A program made the position numbers and the translations under genes. This document shows positions 34,806 to 44,030 of a DNA stretch of 64,000 nucleotides, piece by piece (position 1 is the stretch's first letter; every line of letters begins with the position of its first letter). The stretch is from Afipia sp. GTDB taxonomy: Bacteria; Pseudomonadota; Alphaproteobacteria; Rhizobiales; Xanthobacteraceae. Below the pieces are notes generated by a model. It ran no database searches. It was not told where the DNA came from and worked only from the letters and a program-made list of their open reading frames with translations. The stretch covers positions 496,001 to 560,000 of the forward strand of contig JANQAK010000001.1 of NCBI GenBank assembly GCA_024707075.1. Reading direction: 5' to 3'.

Positions 34806-36431
34806 TTGAGCCTGCGATTTAGGCAATTCGCACGCTGGCTCGGCAGCCGCAGCGTCTTCGATCTCGCCTCCTGCGCCGCCTTGGCCGCACTCGTCGTCCT
34901 CGCAGTCTGGACCTTCCAGGACTACGCGATTTCCAATGACGAAGGCGTGCAGCATCAATACGGCGAACTGATCGTCGCCTATTACAAGAGCGGCTTCACC
35001 GACCAGTCGCTGTTCAAGCTCGACAACCTCTATCTCTACGGCGGACTGTTCGACATCGCAGCGCTCGGCCTCGCGCAGATCCTGCCGGTCGACCAGTACG
35101 AGCTGCGCCATCTGTTGTGTGCGCTGATCGGCATCGGCGGCATCGCCGCTGCGGGAGCAACCGCGCGATTGATCGCGGGACCGCGCGCGGCGTTCTTCGC
35201 CATCGTGGCGCTGGCGCTGTGCGGCTCGTGGTACGGCGGCATGTACAACCACACCAAGGGCATCCCGCTCGCCTCCTTCATGGCCGGCGCGATGTATTTC
35301 CTGATCCGCGCCACGCGCGACCTGCCGACGCCGCGCATGCGCGACGTGATCGGGTTCGGCACGATGACGGGCGCCGCGCTCGGCATCAAGTCGCTCGGCC
35401 TGCTGCTGGTGGGATATGCCGGCCTCGCCATCCTGATGAACCTGCCGCGCCCCGTGATCGGCCACTGGCAAGAGCGCTCACGCTTTGCGATGCGCTCGGC
35501 GCTGTGGTTCCTGCCCGGCTTCATGATCGCCTACGTCATCATGATCGCGGCGTGGCCGTGGGCGGCGCTGTCGCCGCTCAATCCGGTGCGCGGACTGCTC
35601 TCGTTCGGCGACTTTCACTATCACATCCGCACCATCCTGTTCGGCAAGTTCTACGAGATGGCCGATGTGCCGCGCTCGTATGTGCCGACCTATATCGCGA
35701 TCCGGCTGCCGCTGCTGACGCTCGGCGCGACGCTGCTCTCGCTGGCGCTGGTCGCGTTGCCGGCGCGCATCAGCGGCATCGGCGGCACGCACCGCCGCGA
35801 ACTGGGGCTGATCGCGTTCGCCGCGATCTTCCCGGTGGCGTGCCAGGTCGTCACCGAAGGACCCGCGCTCGACGGCTGCCGCCATTTCCTGTTCGTGTTT
35901 CCGGCCATCGCGGTGCTTGCCGGCGTCGGACTGAGCACATCGATCGGCGCGCTGGCGCGGCTGCATCGCAACGCCTTGATCGTCTGGCTTGCCGTGCTTG
36001 CGACCTGTTTCACCTGGACGGCGGGCAAGCTGTATCACCTGCATCCCTACGAATATCTCTACTACAACCAGTTGGTCGGCGGACTGGAAGGTGCATCGCG
36101 GCGTTTCGTGACCGACTACTGGGTCAACATCATGCCGGAAGCCGTCGAGGAGTTGCACGAGTACCTCGACCGCACCGAGCCGGAAACCGCGCAGACCAAT
36201 GTCTATCGCGTCGCCGTTTGCGGCGAGCGGGTCTCCTACGAGGAGTATGCGCGGCCCAACCTGCAATGGATCAAGATGTACGACTGGCGTCTGGCGGATT
36301 TCTACATCGCGCCGACACACATGAACTGCGACCGCACCCTCGCGGGCAAAGTCGTCGCCAGGATCGAACGCCTCGGCGTCACCATCGGCGTCGTGAAGGA
36401 TCGCCGCGCCGTTCGCGAACCTGAAGAATGA
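34806..36431 (+). CDS. Polytopic membrane protein, GT-C/PMT-like glycosyltransferase
   Basis: 541 residues with about ten membrane helices. After TM1 a periplasmic loop carries DYAISNDEGVQHQYGELI, whose acidic residues match the catalytic-loop position of GT-C (GT39/ArnT-like) lipid-linked sugar transferases. Later segments are YGGMYNHTKGIPLASFMAG and LDGCRHFLFVFPAIAVLAG, and a soluble C-terminal part follows residue 410. It would use a polyprenyl-phosphate sugar to decorate lipid or protein on the outer face. The start is a TTG with no clear ribosome site. The acceptor is unknown. Confidence 0.72.
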   Translation: MSLRFRQFARWLGSRSVFDLASCAALAALVVLAVWTFQDYAISNDEGVQHQYGELIVAYYKSGFTDQSLFKLDNLYLYGGLFDIAALGLAQILPVDQYELRHLLCALIGIGGIAAAGATARLIAGPRAAFFAIVALALCGSWYGGMYNHTKGIPLASFMAGAMYFLIRATRDLPTPRMRDVIGFGTMTGAALGIKSLGLLLVGYAGLAILMNLPRPVIGHWQERSRFAMRSALWFLPGFMIAYVIMIAAWPWAALSPLNPVRGLLSFGDFHYHIRTILFGKFYEMADVPRSYVPTYIAIRLPLLTLGATLLSLALVALPARISGIGGTHRRELGLIAFAAIFPVACQVVTEGPALDGCRHFLFVFPAIAVLAGVGLSTSIGALARLHRNALIVWLAVLATCFTWTAGKLYHLHPYEYLYYNQLVGGLEGASRRFVTDYWVNIMPEAVEELHEYLDRTEPETAQTNVYRVAVCGERVSYEEYARPNLQWIKMYDWRLADFYIAPTHMNCDRTLAGKVVARIERLGVTIGVVKDRRAVREPEE

Positions 36432-36591
36432 TCTGCATCAAGCGCTGATCGCATAAAGTCGTCATACTTCGACACCGGCTGTTCATCGGCATTCATGATA
36501 GCCATGCCATTGTCTTGGCGCTTTGCGGCGTGAAGGGTTAAGTTCATCCACCTCGAAACCACGATCCGGAAATCTCACGGAAGGAACTGAT

Positions 36592-36963
36592 ATGCGAACA
36601 GCAAAATTTCTCGCGGCCGCCCTGGTTGCCGCAACCGCGGCGATCGCTCTCCCGCAATCGGCGACATCTGCGCCGCTGATGACCGACACGATCCTGTCCA
36701 GCGCCGTTTCCGCTTCCAGCGATGTCGAGAATGTTCAGTATTATCGCCGCGGCTATTATGGCCATCGTCATCACGGCTACGGCGGCACCGCGGCGGGCGT
36801 CGGCATCGGCCTCGCAGCGGGCGCGATCCTCGGCGGAGCCATCGCCGCATCGCAGGCGCAGGCCCAGCAGAACGCGGCCTATTGCGCGCAGCGTTATCGC
36901 TCCTACGACCCGCGTTCGGGCACCTATCTCAATCGCGACGGCAACCGCTATCCCTGCCCGTAA
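36592..36963 (+). CDS. BA14K family secreted protein
   Basis: 123 residues. A signal peptide spans about residues 1-27 (ALVAATAAIALPQSATSA). The middle is a Gly/His/Tyr-rich stretch (YYRRGYYGHRHHGYGG) followed by a glycine-zipper helix (GVGIGLAAGAILGGAIAASQ), and the C-terminus is the BA14K motif CAQRYRSYDPRSGTYLNRDG ending in YPCP. Brucella BA14K is an immunoreactive, lectin-like surface protein. AAGGAACTGAT precedes the ATG at 36592. A strong terminator follows, so it is monocistronic. Confidence 0.85.
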   Translation: MRTAKFLAAALVAATAAIALPQSATSAPLMTDTILSSAVSASSDVENVQYYRRGYYGHRHHGYGGTAAGVGIGLAAGAILGGAIAASQAQAQQNAAYCAQRYRSYDPRSGTYLNRDGNRYPCP

Positions 36964-36988
36964 GTTTTATCCGCATCACACCAGGCAA

Positions 36989-37018
36989 ACCGCCGGACCT
37001 GCGTCCGGCGGTTTTTTT
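36989..37018 (+). terminator. Rho-independent terminator after the BA14K gene
   Basis: ACCGCCGGAC-CTGC-GTCCGGCGGT followed by a run of seven T: a textbook intrinsic terminator 26 bp after the stop. Confidence 0.92.
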
Positions 37019-37143
37019 GCGCAGCTATTCACGCAATGAGACGTGATGGCCCTTGGCGGATTCTGCGCTGGTCTCGCGAAAGGTGCTCGGATAGGCTTCG
37101 CGCAACTTCGGCAACGAAGGCATAAGAAACCGAGGAAACATTC

Positions 37144-38472
37144 ATGCCCTTTCGCATCGCTTCACGCGTCCCCGCCCTCTGCGTCCTCCTGACGAGTATC
37201 GGAATGACCCTGCCATCCACCGGACTAGATGCACAGACGGCGCAGCCGCTTCCCACCGCAGCGCAGACCGACCCGAAGACACTCGGCATGATGCAGGGCT
37301 TTCCGCCGCCGCCGGACAAGACCATCCGCTTCATCGACGGATCGAGCCTGAAGTTTCCCAACACGCGCTGGGCGTTCAGCCACATCCGCGAACTGGTGCC
37401 CACCGCGAACGTTTCGCGCGGCGACGGCCCGGTAACGCCGCTGCCGCGCGCCGAGCGCGATCTCGGCAATGTCGCGATCACCACCATGGACGGCAAGGCG
37501 ATCACCTTCAACGACGCGCTGCAACTGACCTACACCGACGGCATCCTCGTGCTGCACAAGGGCAAGGTCGTCTATGAAAAATATCTCGGCGAAGGCAGCG
37601 CGCAGCGTCCGCACATCGCTTTCTCGGTGACGAAATCCTTCGTCGGCACGCTGGCGGCGATTCTGGCCGCCGACGGCAAGCTCGATCCCGCCGCACCCGT
37701 GACGAAATATGTCCCCGAGTTGAAGGATTCCGCCTACGGCGACGCCACCGTGCGCCAGGTGATGGACATGACCATCGGCGTGAAGTTCTCGGAAAACTAT
37801 TCCGACCCGCAGGCCGAAGTGTTCGACTATGCGCGCGCCGGCGGCATGGTGCCGCTGACGCCGAACTATCAGGGGCCGCGCACCTTCTTCGACTTCCTCG
37901 TCAAGCTGAAGAAGGAGGGCGAGCACGGCAACGGCTTCTTCTACAAGACCGCGAACGCCGAAGTGCTGGCCTGGATTGTCAAGCGCGCCAGCGGCCTGTC
38001 GATGGCCGACCTGCTGTCGCAGCGGGTCTGGTCGAAGCTCGGCGCGGAGCACGACGCCTATTTCATGGTCGACAGCATCGGCACCGAATCCGGCGGCGGC
38101 GGTCTCAACACCGCGCTGCGCGATCTCGCCCGCTTCGGCGAGATGATGCGCAACAAGGGCAAGGTCAACGGCAAGCAGGTTATTCCGGCGGCGGCCGTTG
38201 CCGACATCGAGAAGGGCGGCAGGAAGGAAGACTTCGAGAAAGCCGGCTATCCGCTGCTGAAGGGCTGGTCCTATCGCGACATGTGGTGGATCACCCACAA
38301 CGAGCACAACGCCTACAGCGCGCGCGGCATCTACGGCCAGAGCATCTATATCGACCCGAAGGCCGAGATGGTGATCGTGCGCTACGCCTCGCATCCGATG
38401 GCCGCCAACGCCGCCAACGATCCGGTCTCGCTGCCGATGTACATGGCCGTGGCGAAGACGCTGATGAAGTAA
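37144..38472 (+). CDS. Serine hydrolase of the beta-lactamase/6-aminohexanoate hydrolase family
   Basis: 442 residues with an N-terminal signal sequence (about 1-31). The nucleophile motif SxxK is S161-V-T-K164 (HIAFSVTKSFVG), and a Tyr in NGFFYKTANAEVLAW fills the second catalytic position. The C-terminal KTG-like strand is GIYGQSIYIDP. Overall layout resembles class C beta-lactamase-like esterases and NylB-type amide hydrolases rather than true antibiotic-degrading enzymes; resistance should not be assumed. Periplasmic by its signal. The next gene starts 17 bp downstream but looks unrelated. Confidence 0.83.
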   Translation: MPFRIASRVPALCVLLTSIGMTLPSTGLDAQTAQPLPTAAQTDPKTLGMMQGFPPPPDKTIRFIDGSSLKFPNTRWAFSHIRELVPTANVSRGDGPVTPLPRAERDLGNVAITTMDGKAITFNDALQLTYTDGILVLHKGKVVYEKYLGEGSAQRPHIAFSVTKSFVGTLAAILAADGKLDPAAPVTKYVPELKDSAYGDATVRQVMDMTIGVKFSENYSDPQAEVFDYARAGGMVPLTPNYQGPRTFFDFLVKLKKEGEHGNGFFYKTANAEVLAWIVKRASGLSMADLLSQRVWSKLGAEHDAYFMVDSIGTESGGGGLNTALRDLARFGEMMRNKGKVNGKQVIPAAAVADIEKGGRKEDFEKAGYPLLKGWSYRDMWWITHNEHNAYSARGIYGQSIYIDPKAEMVIVRYASHPMAANAANDPVSLPMYMAVAKTLMK

Positions 38473-38489
38473 GGACAGATACGGCTTGC

Positions 38490-39110
38490 ATGGCTAAACT
38501 GCCCCCAAAGGAAGTCTATCAGCAACTCTGCATAAGATTGCGCCACCGAATCGAGTTTGCGGAAGCCGTTCTGATTTCGAGCGCACCAAAATGGCAGATT
38601 GTCGAAGCCGTTTCTCTCCAAGGGCGTAAGGCTATCGAAACGATAGCTCATATGTGTTTGGTTGCAACGGAACACAGCTTAGGAGAGTTAGGAATCCCAA
38701 AGGATGTAAAAAAACATTGGAACGCCGAAACCATTTTTGAGCGATTGCACAAGAAGAACATCAGCGTTCTTCCCTCCCCATCTCGCATGAAGAAATCGAG
38801 CGACCCGCGGTACAAAGCCGTCTTTGAGGGCGTTCCGGAGAACCGCCTCACTTACAGGGAGCTTATCGCGCTCTATCAAATGTGCCACGAAGGTCTTCAC
38901 GACGTGAATCCTTACCGCTTACCTGAATCGATAAGTTATTATGAGGGACTCACACCCAAATTATCTCAGGGTATCATTCGCATTAAAAACTTCACTTGGG
39001 TACATTTTATCGGAATCAAGGGTGAAGGCTTTGCGGTCGACTTAAGGAATACCAACGGATTGACGGTAGTATTACCCTTGTCGAAGATTGCAGAGCTACC
39101 TATCGACTAA
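38490..39110 (+). CDS. Hypothetical protein of atypical base composition, probably acquired
   Basis: 206 residues, no recognised domain. The N-terminal third reads as long helices (EVYQQLCIRLRHRIEFAEAV, ISSAPKWQIVEAVSLQGRKA). The sequence is clearly more AT-rich than every neighbour (runs such as TAAAAAAACATT, many A/T third positions), a sign of recent transfer. The start is the ATG at 38490; there is no strong ribosome site and the gene begins 17 bp after the serine hydrolase. A much longer in-frame reading upstream overlaps that gene and is rejected. No integrase or repeat end is visible beside it. Confidence 0.65.
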   Translation: MAKLPPKEVYQQLCIRLRHRIEFAEAVLISSAPKWQIVEAVSLQGRKAIETIAHMCLVATEHSLGELGIPKDVKKHWNAETIFERLHKKNISVLPSPSRMKKSSDPRYKAVFEGVPENRLTYRELIALYQMCHEGLHDVNPYRLPESISYYEGLTPKLSQGIIRIKNFTWVHFIGIKGEGFAVDLRNTNGLTVVLPLSKIAELPID

Positions 39111-39126
39111 CGATACCACGATTTTG

Positions 39127-39321
39127 CTAAGCGACTTCTCGTCCATGTTGCGTACCTTTTGAAATCTCCGCCATCACCTGCCGCAACTCTTCCTCCAGAA
39201 ATTCATTGGCGATGATGAGCGCCTTGAGCGCGCCGCGAATGTCGCCGCCGCAGGTGGCGATGGCGCTGTCCACGGCGCGGTCGTAGCGATCGATGTCTTT
39301 CTGCGTGGCCGGTCTGAACAT
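39127..39321 (-). CDS. Small conserved hypothetical protein (64 aa)
   Basis: 64 residues: MFRPATQKDIDRYDRAVDSA, then IATCGGDIRGALKALIIANE and a helical end. Predicted all-helical and soluble, with single Cys27. Start ATG at 39321 has GGAGAG at good spacing; an upstream extension to 39516 is open but poor. It resembles short proteins seen across Bradyrhizobium-type genomes, known only as hypotheticals. Convergent with the AT-rich gene. Confidence 0.65.
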   Translation of the reverse strand: MFRPATQKDIDRYDRAVDSAIATCGGDIRGALKALIIANEFLEEELRQVMAEISKGTQHGREVA

Positions 39322-39568
39322 GATGGCTCTCCGATGTGACAGAGATCGCGACAGGCCGGTTTGCCTTGCCCGGCGAGTCGGGATTGATTTATGTTCTCTA
39401 TTTGTTCCTATCGAAGGCGCACTGTCAAGCGCCGCTCGCATCTCGGGACGACGCGAAGAGATTGCGAAACGACAACGGGCCTCTAGCCGGATGAAGCGCG
39501 GCGCAATCCGGGGCACGTCCGGTCATGTTCATCCCGGATTTCACCGCGCTCCGGGTGATTTCCCGTTT

Positions 39569-39690
39569 CGTCATCCCGGGAGTTCGTCATCCCGGGACGC
39601 GCCCTCTTGGGCGCGGGCCCGGAATCCAGTCTTGCTGCCGTTATGGATTCCGGGTTCGCTCGCGAAGATGCTCGCGCCCCGGAATGACGG
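39569..39690. repeat. CCGGAAT-type long palindromic repeat, copy 1
   Basis: An inverted-repeat element beginning CGTCATCCCGGGACGCGCCC, containing GGGCGCGGGCCCGGAATCC, GGATTCCGGGTTCGCTCGCG and ending CGCGCCCCGGAATGACG. Nearly the same block occurs again at 40246-40367. Non-coding; probably a dispersed intergenic repeat. Confidence 0.8.
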
Positions 39691-39828
39691 GGAGACGACT
39701 CCTGCAACATTTCGTGATGGGGATACAAATCCCCGCTTCCAAAACCGCGCTTAGGTTCGGCATGTCCTGTTCGTGAGGGGCGCTTCTCGAGGGCGCTCGT
39801 TAAGCGGAGCAGGATGCGGCGCCTGCGC

Positions 39829-40123
39829 GTGTGTTTCCACACACATGCCCGGGAGGCTGGGGTCACCGTCCGGGCCAACTACGTGGCTCTGCCGTCAGCG
39901 GCTGGACGAGGACAGGATGAAGGCGGGGAAATCCCGCCGGATCAAGGCGCGCCGCGCCCGTCCTGACCCGGAAGTACGGTCCTCTCGCCCAAAATCGCCG
40001 CAATGGAGCGCCGTGAGGCGACGCGCTTCCGGATCATCATTCGCCTCGCAAGCGGATGCCGGCAGCGAGACAACACATTTGCGCCTCGCGGCGCTCCATG
40101 CCCCTCATTGTTTTGAGAGGGGC
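39829..40123. ncRNA. Candidate structured RNA or RNA-like element in a gene-free region
   Basis: Several clean helices lie in series: GTGTGT-TTCC-ACACAC (39829-39844); GGCGGG-GAAAT-CCCGCC (39922-39938); an 18-bp helix pairing 40003-40020 with 40082-40099, perfect if one G-U is allowed; and, directly stacked on it, GCCCCTC-N10-GAGGGGC (40100-40123). The whole gap 39322-40493 has no convincing gene. Open frames through it have no ribosome site or domain. Strand and function are unknown. It is flanked on both sides by copies of the CCGGAAT repeat. Confidence 0.35.
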
Positions 40124-40245
40124 GAAACTAAGAGCTCACCTCGCGCATGGCGCGAGAACGATTGCGCGTGCGCGAATGGATGCGCGAATGAAAGTGGCTG
40201 TTTGATAATTGAATCGGAACCGGCGCATCGCAAGTGCTTACACCA

Positions 40246-40367
40246 CGTCATTCCGGGACGCGTCCCCTTGGACGCGGGCCCGGAATCCATACGGCAGAAA
40301 TTCTGGCCGCGACCGCGAAGATGGATTCCGGGTTCGCTCGCAAAGCTGCTCGCGCCCCGGAATGACG
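40246..40367. repeat. CCGGAAT-type long palindromic repeat, copy 2
   Basis: Matches the element at 39569-39690 over most of its length (CGTCATTCCGGGACGCG start, GGATTCCGGGTTCGCTCGC middle, CGCCCCGGAATGACG end), in the same orientation. The pair brackets the foldable region between them. Confidence 0.8.
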
Positions 40368-40458
40368 ATGGATGTGATGACGCGTGAAAACAGGCGCCCC
40401 TCACCCGCTCGCGAAGTTTATCATCGGGCGGCACTCTGCGCCGACCCGTTGGCTCGCG

Positions 40459-40486
40459 ATCTCTCCCCGCAAGAACGGGGCGAGGT
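40459..40486 (-). terminator. CCTCTCCCCG hairpin after the outer-membrane gene
   Basis: CCCCG-CAAGAA-CGGGG within CTCTCCCCGCAAGAACGGGG, located 8 to 35 bp beyond the stop of the minus-strand barrel gene. Same dispersed family as the hairpin at 32.83 kb. Confidence 0.4.
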
Positions 40487-40493
40487 GAAACCC

Positions 40494-42156
40494 TCACCGC
40501 TGCACGCGAACGCCGAGCATCACCACGGTCGCCGAGGAACCTGCTCCATTGACCGAGCTTTCCAGCCAGTCCTGGCGCACCTGCGCCTTGAGCTGGAAGG
40601 TGCGCGACAGCTTGTAGACCAGATCGCCTTCGACGAAATAGCGCCTGTCGAAGCGCGCGCCGTCATAGTCCGAGGTGCCGGTGCCGGCTTTCACGGTGCC
40701 GATCAGCCAGCGCCGGAATGCATGATCGACCTGCAAGGAGTAATCGCGGGAAATGACGCCCGACACGCCGGGCAGCGTGGTCTCGTCGATCGACGATGTC
40801 GCGCCCAGCGTTACCGTGGTGAGACCCGTCGCGGTCCAGATCAGCGACGCACTGGTCAAAAGGCCCTTCATGTCGGTGAGGCGCGGATCCTGATAGGTGC
40901 GCAGCGAATAGCCGATCGCGGCCTCGCCGGTCAGCAGCCGGGAGAACTCGAACGTCGAGCCGGCCTTGACGTAACCGCCGGTGGAATCGCGCTCATAGCC
41001 GGAACGATCGAACTGCACGTCGTGCTTGCGCGTGTCGAGGGAGACTTCGCCGAACGGCTTGACGCCGGGCATCAGGTCGTAGCTGACGCGCGTGAGGCCG
41101 CCGAACTGGTTGTAATTGCGGTCGTCGTTGGTGGTCGACGAGCCGTCGGTGAGCTTCGACCACTGATACGTGGTGCGGTCGGCGAGGCCCGCGACCGACA
41201 CCTGCAATCGGTTGAAATCGTGCTCGACGCCGACGGTGCCGCCGATCGTCGTCGCCAGCGGGTATTGCGAAAGACCCTGCTGGATATTCGGCGATCCAGG
41301 ATTGTCGGTGAAGACCCGCATGCGCAGTTCGGTGTTGATCCGGGTGTCGCGCTGCGCGTCGATGCGGCCCTTGATCCTGCCATCGAAACTCGGGGTATCG
41401 ATGTTGGTGGGTACCGGCGACGGACCGCCGGCGAGCGGCGGAAAGGTCGTGTTGTAGCCGGTGAACGAGCCGCGCAGGTCGGCGATCAGCGAATGGCGCT
41501 CCCAGTCGGAGGCGATCAGCAATTCCGGCGACACCGTATAGAACGCCGACCCCTTCGGCGTATCGATGCGCCCGGGATTGGTGCTGTAGCCACCCCATAC
41601 CTCGACCGCGGCCTTGGTCAGAAACGTGCCGGTGTGGAAACCGACATTGGCGAACGGATCGTCGTCCGGTTTGAGGCGGCGGCGCGGCGGCTGGCCGGGA
41701 AACGTGCCGGCGACCGATTGCGACACAGGAGCCGCGACTTTTGCTTTCGGCGCAGATGGCTGCGGCGTGCCGGGACCGAGCGCCTTCGGCTTCGGCGCGC
41801 CGGGATAGAGCTTCGGCCGCTTGCGCACGCGGTTGAGCGAGATCGAAGCCGCTGTCGGACGCGCCGGACGCAGGCGGAATGCCGTAGGTCGGGATCGCGC
41901 CGATGCGCGACGGGGCAATCCGATTTCTGTCGCGGTCCTGGTCGTCGCCGGCATTCTCCGCGGTCCGGCGCAACAGCGACCGGTCGCGCGGCGCGAAGCC
42001 GTCCTGCGTGGGACTCAGCATATCGGGCGTCAGCGACTGGGCGGCTGCCGCCACCGGATGGCACAGGATCAGCAGGCCGCACACCGGCAGCGCGCGCCAT
42101 GGGGGCACGCGCCAGCGATGATCCCACAACCGGACAGGTTGCCGCGAGCCTTCCAC
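40494..42156 (-). pseudogene. Outer-membrane beta-barrel protein, interrupted by a frameshift
   Basis: The N-terminus has a signal peptide (ALPVCGLLILCHPVAAAAQ) after a basic stretch; GTG start at 42156 with AAGGTGAG upstream. After YGIPPASGASDSGFD the frame shifts and the protein resumes as SLNRVRKRPKLYPGAPKPKA, followed by a 370-residue barrel-like region of alternating strands ending in VVMLGVRVQR. Removing one base at about 41840-41842 gives an unbroken 553-residue protein. The Pro-rich linker and barrel suggest a surface porin or polysaccharide-export-type protein; substrate unknown. The indel may be a sequence error. Confidence 0.75.
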
Positions 42157-42263
42157 TTTTCACTCACCTTCCGGTCCCGGAACCCGGCGGGACCGCGTCG
42201 AAAAACCAAACAAACTCAGGTCATTGCGGGCGAAGACGCCGCCGCGCGGCGCAAGCGGACGCC

Positions 42264-42294
42264 GTTAACAGAGTTAAAACAATTATGGTTAACA
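42264..42294 (-). promoter_or_regulatory. GTTAA cluster, CtrA-like, before the barrel gene
   Basis: Three TTAA cores in 31 bp (42265, 42274, 42289) including GTTAACCAT on the minus strand, the classical CtrA half-site. It is 110-140 bp before the barrel gene start and a similar distance from kdsD. Spacings are not canonical. Confidence 0.4.
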
Positions 42295-42403
42295 GGGGGT
42301 TAGGCGGGGCTGGGCGCGTCGCGCCGACGGCTTGAATGTGCTAGGAGAAGTCCCGGACCGGCGCGCCCGTCGCGCGGCCGTTCCCTCTCAACTGGAATGA
42401 CGC

Positions 42404-43417
42404 ATGGCCATCTCGAAATCGCGGACAGCGACCCCTTCCGCGACCCGCGCAACGTCGCCTGCCATCGAATCCGCGCTGCGGACCCTTGAGGCCGAGGCCA
42501 GCGGTATCACCGCGCTGGCGAACGCGCTGCAATCCGATCTCGGTCCGGCTTTCGACGCCGCCGTGGCGCGCATTCGCGATGCCAAGGGCCGCCTGATCGT
42601 CACGGGGCTCGGCAAGTCCGGCCACATCGGCAAGAAGATGGCCGCCTCCTTCGCTTCCACCGGCACCCCCGCCTTCTTCGTGCATGCGGCGGAAGCCAGC
42701 CATGGCGACCTCGGCATGATCACCGCCGACGATGTCATCATGGCGCTGTCGTGGTCCGGCGAGACCACCGAACTGAAGAACCTCATCAATTATTCGCGGC
42801 GCTTCCGCATCGGCCTGATCGCGGTGACATCCGAAGCCGGCTCGACACTCGGCAGCGCCGCCGACATCGTGCTGACACTGCCGAAGGCCCGCGAGGCCTG
42901 CCCGCACAATCTGGCGCCGACCACGTCATCGCTGATGCAGCTCGCGCTCGGCGATGCGCTGATGGTCGCATTGCTGGAAAGCCGCGGCTTTACCGCGCTG
43001 GATTTCAGCGCGCTGCACCCCTCCGGCAAACTAGGGGCGATGCTGAAATTCGTCCGCGACCTGATGCACAAGGACGCTGCGGTGCCGGTCAAGCCGCTCG
43101 GCACCAAGATGTCCGACGCGCTGGTGGAAATGACGTCGAAAGGTTTCGGCTGCGTGGGGATCGTCAATGCGCGCGGCGAGATCGAAGGCATCGTCACCGA
43201 CGGCGACCTGCGCCGTCACATGCGGCCGGACCTCATGACCGCCACGGTCGACGACGTCATGACGAAGAATCCGAAAACCATCAGCCCCGATCTGCTCGCC
43301 AGCGAGGCTTTGGAAATTCTCAACTCGTCGAAGATCACCGCGCTGATCGTGACCGAAGGCAAGAAGCCGGTCGGCATCGTGCATCTGCACGACATCCTGC
43401 GCGCGGGCGTGGCGTAG
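42404..43417 (+). CDS. kdsD: Arabinose-5-phosphate isomerase KdsD (KpsF/GutQ family)
   Basis: 337 residues. The SIS domain at about 55-200 has GLGKSGHIGKKMAASFASTG and ALSWSGETTELKNLI, with HPSGKLG following. Two CBS domains occupy about 215-335 (VEMTSKGFGCVGIVNARGEI; DVMTKNPKTISPDLLA). It interconverts ribulose-5-phosphate and arabinose-5-phosphate, the first step toward KDO of lipopolysaccharide. Transcribed alone here, with no kdsA or kdsC adjacent. Confidence 0.92.
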   Translation: MAISKSRTATPSATRATSPAIESALRTLEAEASGITALANALQSDLGPAFDAAVARIRDAKGRLIVTGLGKSGHIGKKMAASFASTGTPAFFVHAAEASHGDLGMITADDVIMALSWSGETTELKNLINYSRRFRIGLIAVTSEAGSTLGSAADIVLTLPKAREACPHNLAPTTSSLMQLALGDALMVALLESRGFTALDFSALHPSGKLGAMLKFVRDLMHKDAAVPVKPLGTKMSDALVEMTSKGFGCVGIVNARGEIEGIVTDGDLRRHMRPDLMTATVDDVMTKNPKTISPDLLASEALEILNSSKITALIVTEGKKPVGIVHLHDILRAGVA

Positions 43418-43443
43418 TATCTATTATCTCGAGTTCAACCTGT

Positions 43444-43565
43444 TCCTCATCCTGAGGAGCGCGTTCTTTACGCGCGTCTCGAAGGATGAGGATAAGTGAG
43501 AATGTCTCGACGCACGCCTCATGGTTCGAGACGGCGCCGAAGAAGCGCCTCCTCACCATGAGGCT
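43444..43565. repeat. CTCATCCTGAGG-type palindromic repeat
   Basis: CCTCATCCTGAGGAGCGCG ... CGCGCGTCTCGAAGGATGAGG, then a second inverted unit ending CTCCTCACCATGAGGC. Located between the convergent kdsD and nfeD genes. A related copy is at 59330-59440. Confidence 0.8.
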
Positions 43566-43579
43566 TCAATCGCATAGGC

Positions 43580-44023
43580 CTAGGTTGACACCACAGTCAG
43601 CATCGCCCCGTCGGCACTCACGATCCTGACGCGGCTGCCGGCCGGCGTATCCGGCCCCGACACGCGCCACACAGTGTCGTCGATCTTCACCGTACCGACG
43701 CCGTCGACGATCGGTTTCTCCAGCGTGAAGACGCGGCCGATCAGGCCTTCAGCGCGCTTGTTCAGGAATGACTTGTCGGTCGGCCTGGCGTTGCGGCGGG
43801 AAAAATTCCGCCACAATGGCACCATCGCAATCGACAACACCGCGAACACGATGATCTGCGTCTGCCAGGACCAGACGATGCCGAACGACAGCAGCCCGAC
43901 GATCAGGGCCGCAAGCCCGAGCCACAGCATGAACACGCCGGGCGCAAAGGTTTCGATCCCCATCAGCACCACGCCGATGATCAGCCAGTTCCATGTCCCG
44001 AGTTTCGACAGAAGCTCACCCAT
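43580..44023 (-). CDS. NfeD family membrane protein
   Basis: 147 residues: two or three membrane helices at about 12-75 (IGVVLMGIETFAPGVFMLW) and a C-terminal OB-fold domain at about 90-146 (GRVFTLEKPIVDGVGTVKID). This is the short NfeD1b/YbbJ form without the protease domain. Such proteins pair with an SPFH partner; here the SPFH gene ends only 7 bp upstream on the same strand, the QmcA-YbbJ arrangement. Probable role in membrane quality control. Confidence 0.9.
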   Translation of the reverse strand: MGELLSKLGTWNWLIIGVVLMGIETFAPGVFMLWLGLAALIVGLLSFGIVWSWQTQIIVFAVLSIAMVPLWRNFSRRNARPTDKSFLNKRAEGLIGRVFTLEKPIVDGVGTVKIDDTVWRVSGPDTPAGSRVRIVSADGAMLTVVST

Positions 44024-44030
44024 GGCGATC

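Noticed and set aside
37144-38472. Beta-lactamase conferring antibiotic resistance
   Set aside because: Only the SxxK nucleophile and general fold are seen; layout fits esterase/amide hydrolase members better.
39773-40387. Open frame through the repeat-flanked gap
   Set aside because: It runs through palindromic repeats, lacks a ribosome site, and gives an Arg/Ser-rich translation without any domain.
38490-40493. Genomic island or insertion sequence around the AT-rich gene
   Set aside because: No integrase, transposase, terminal inverted repeat pair or target duplication could be seen; the tRNA gene is 20 kb away.
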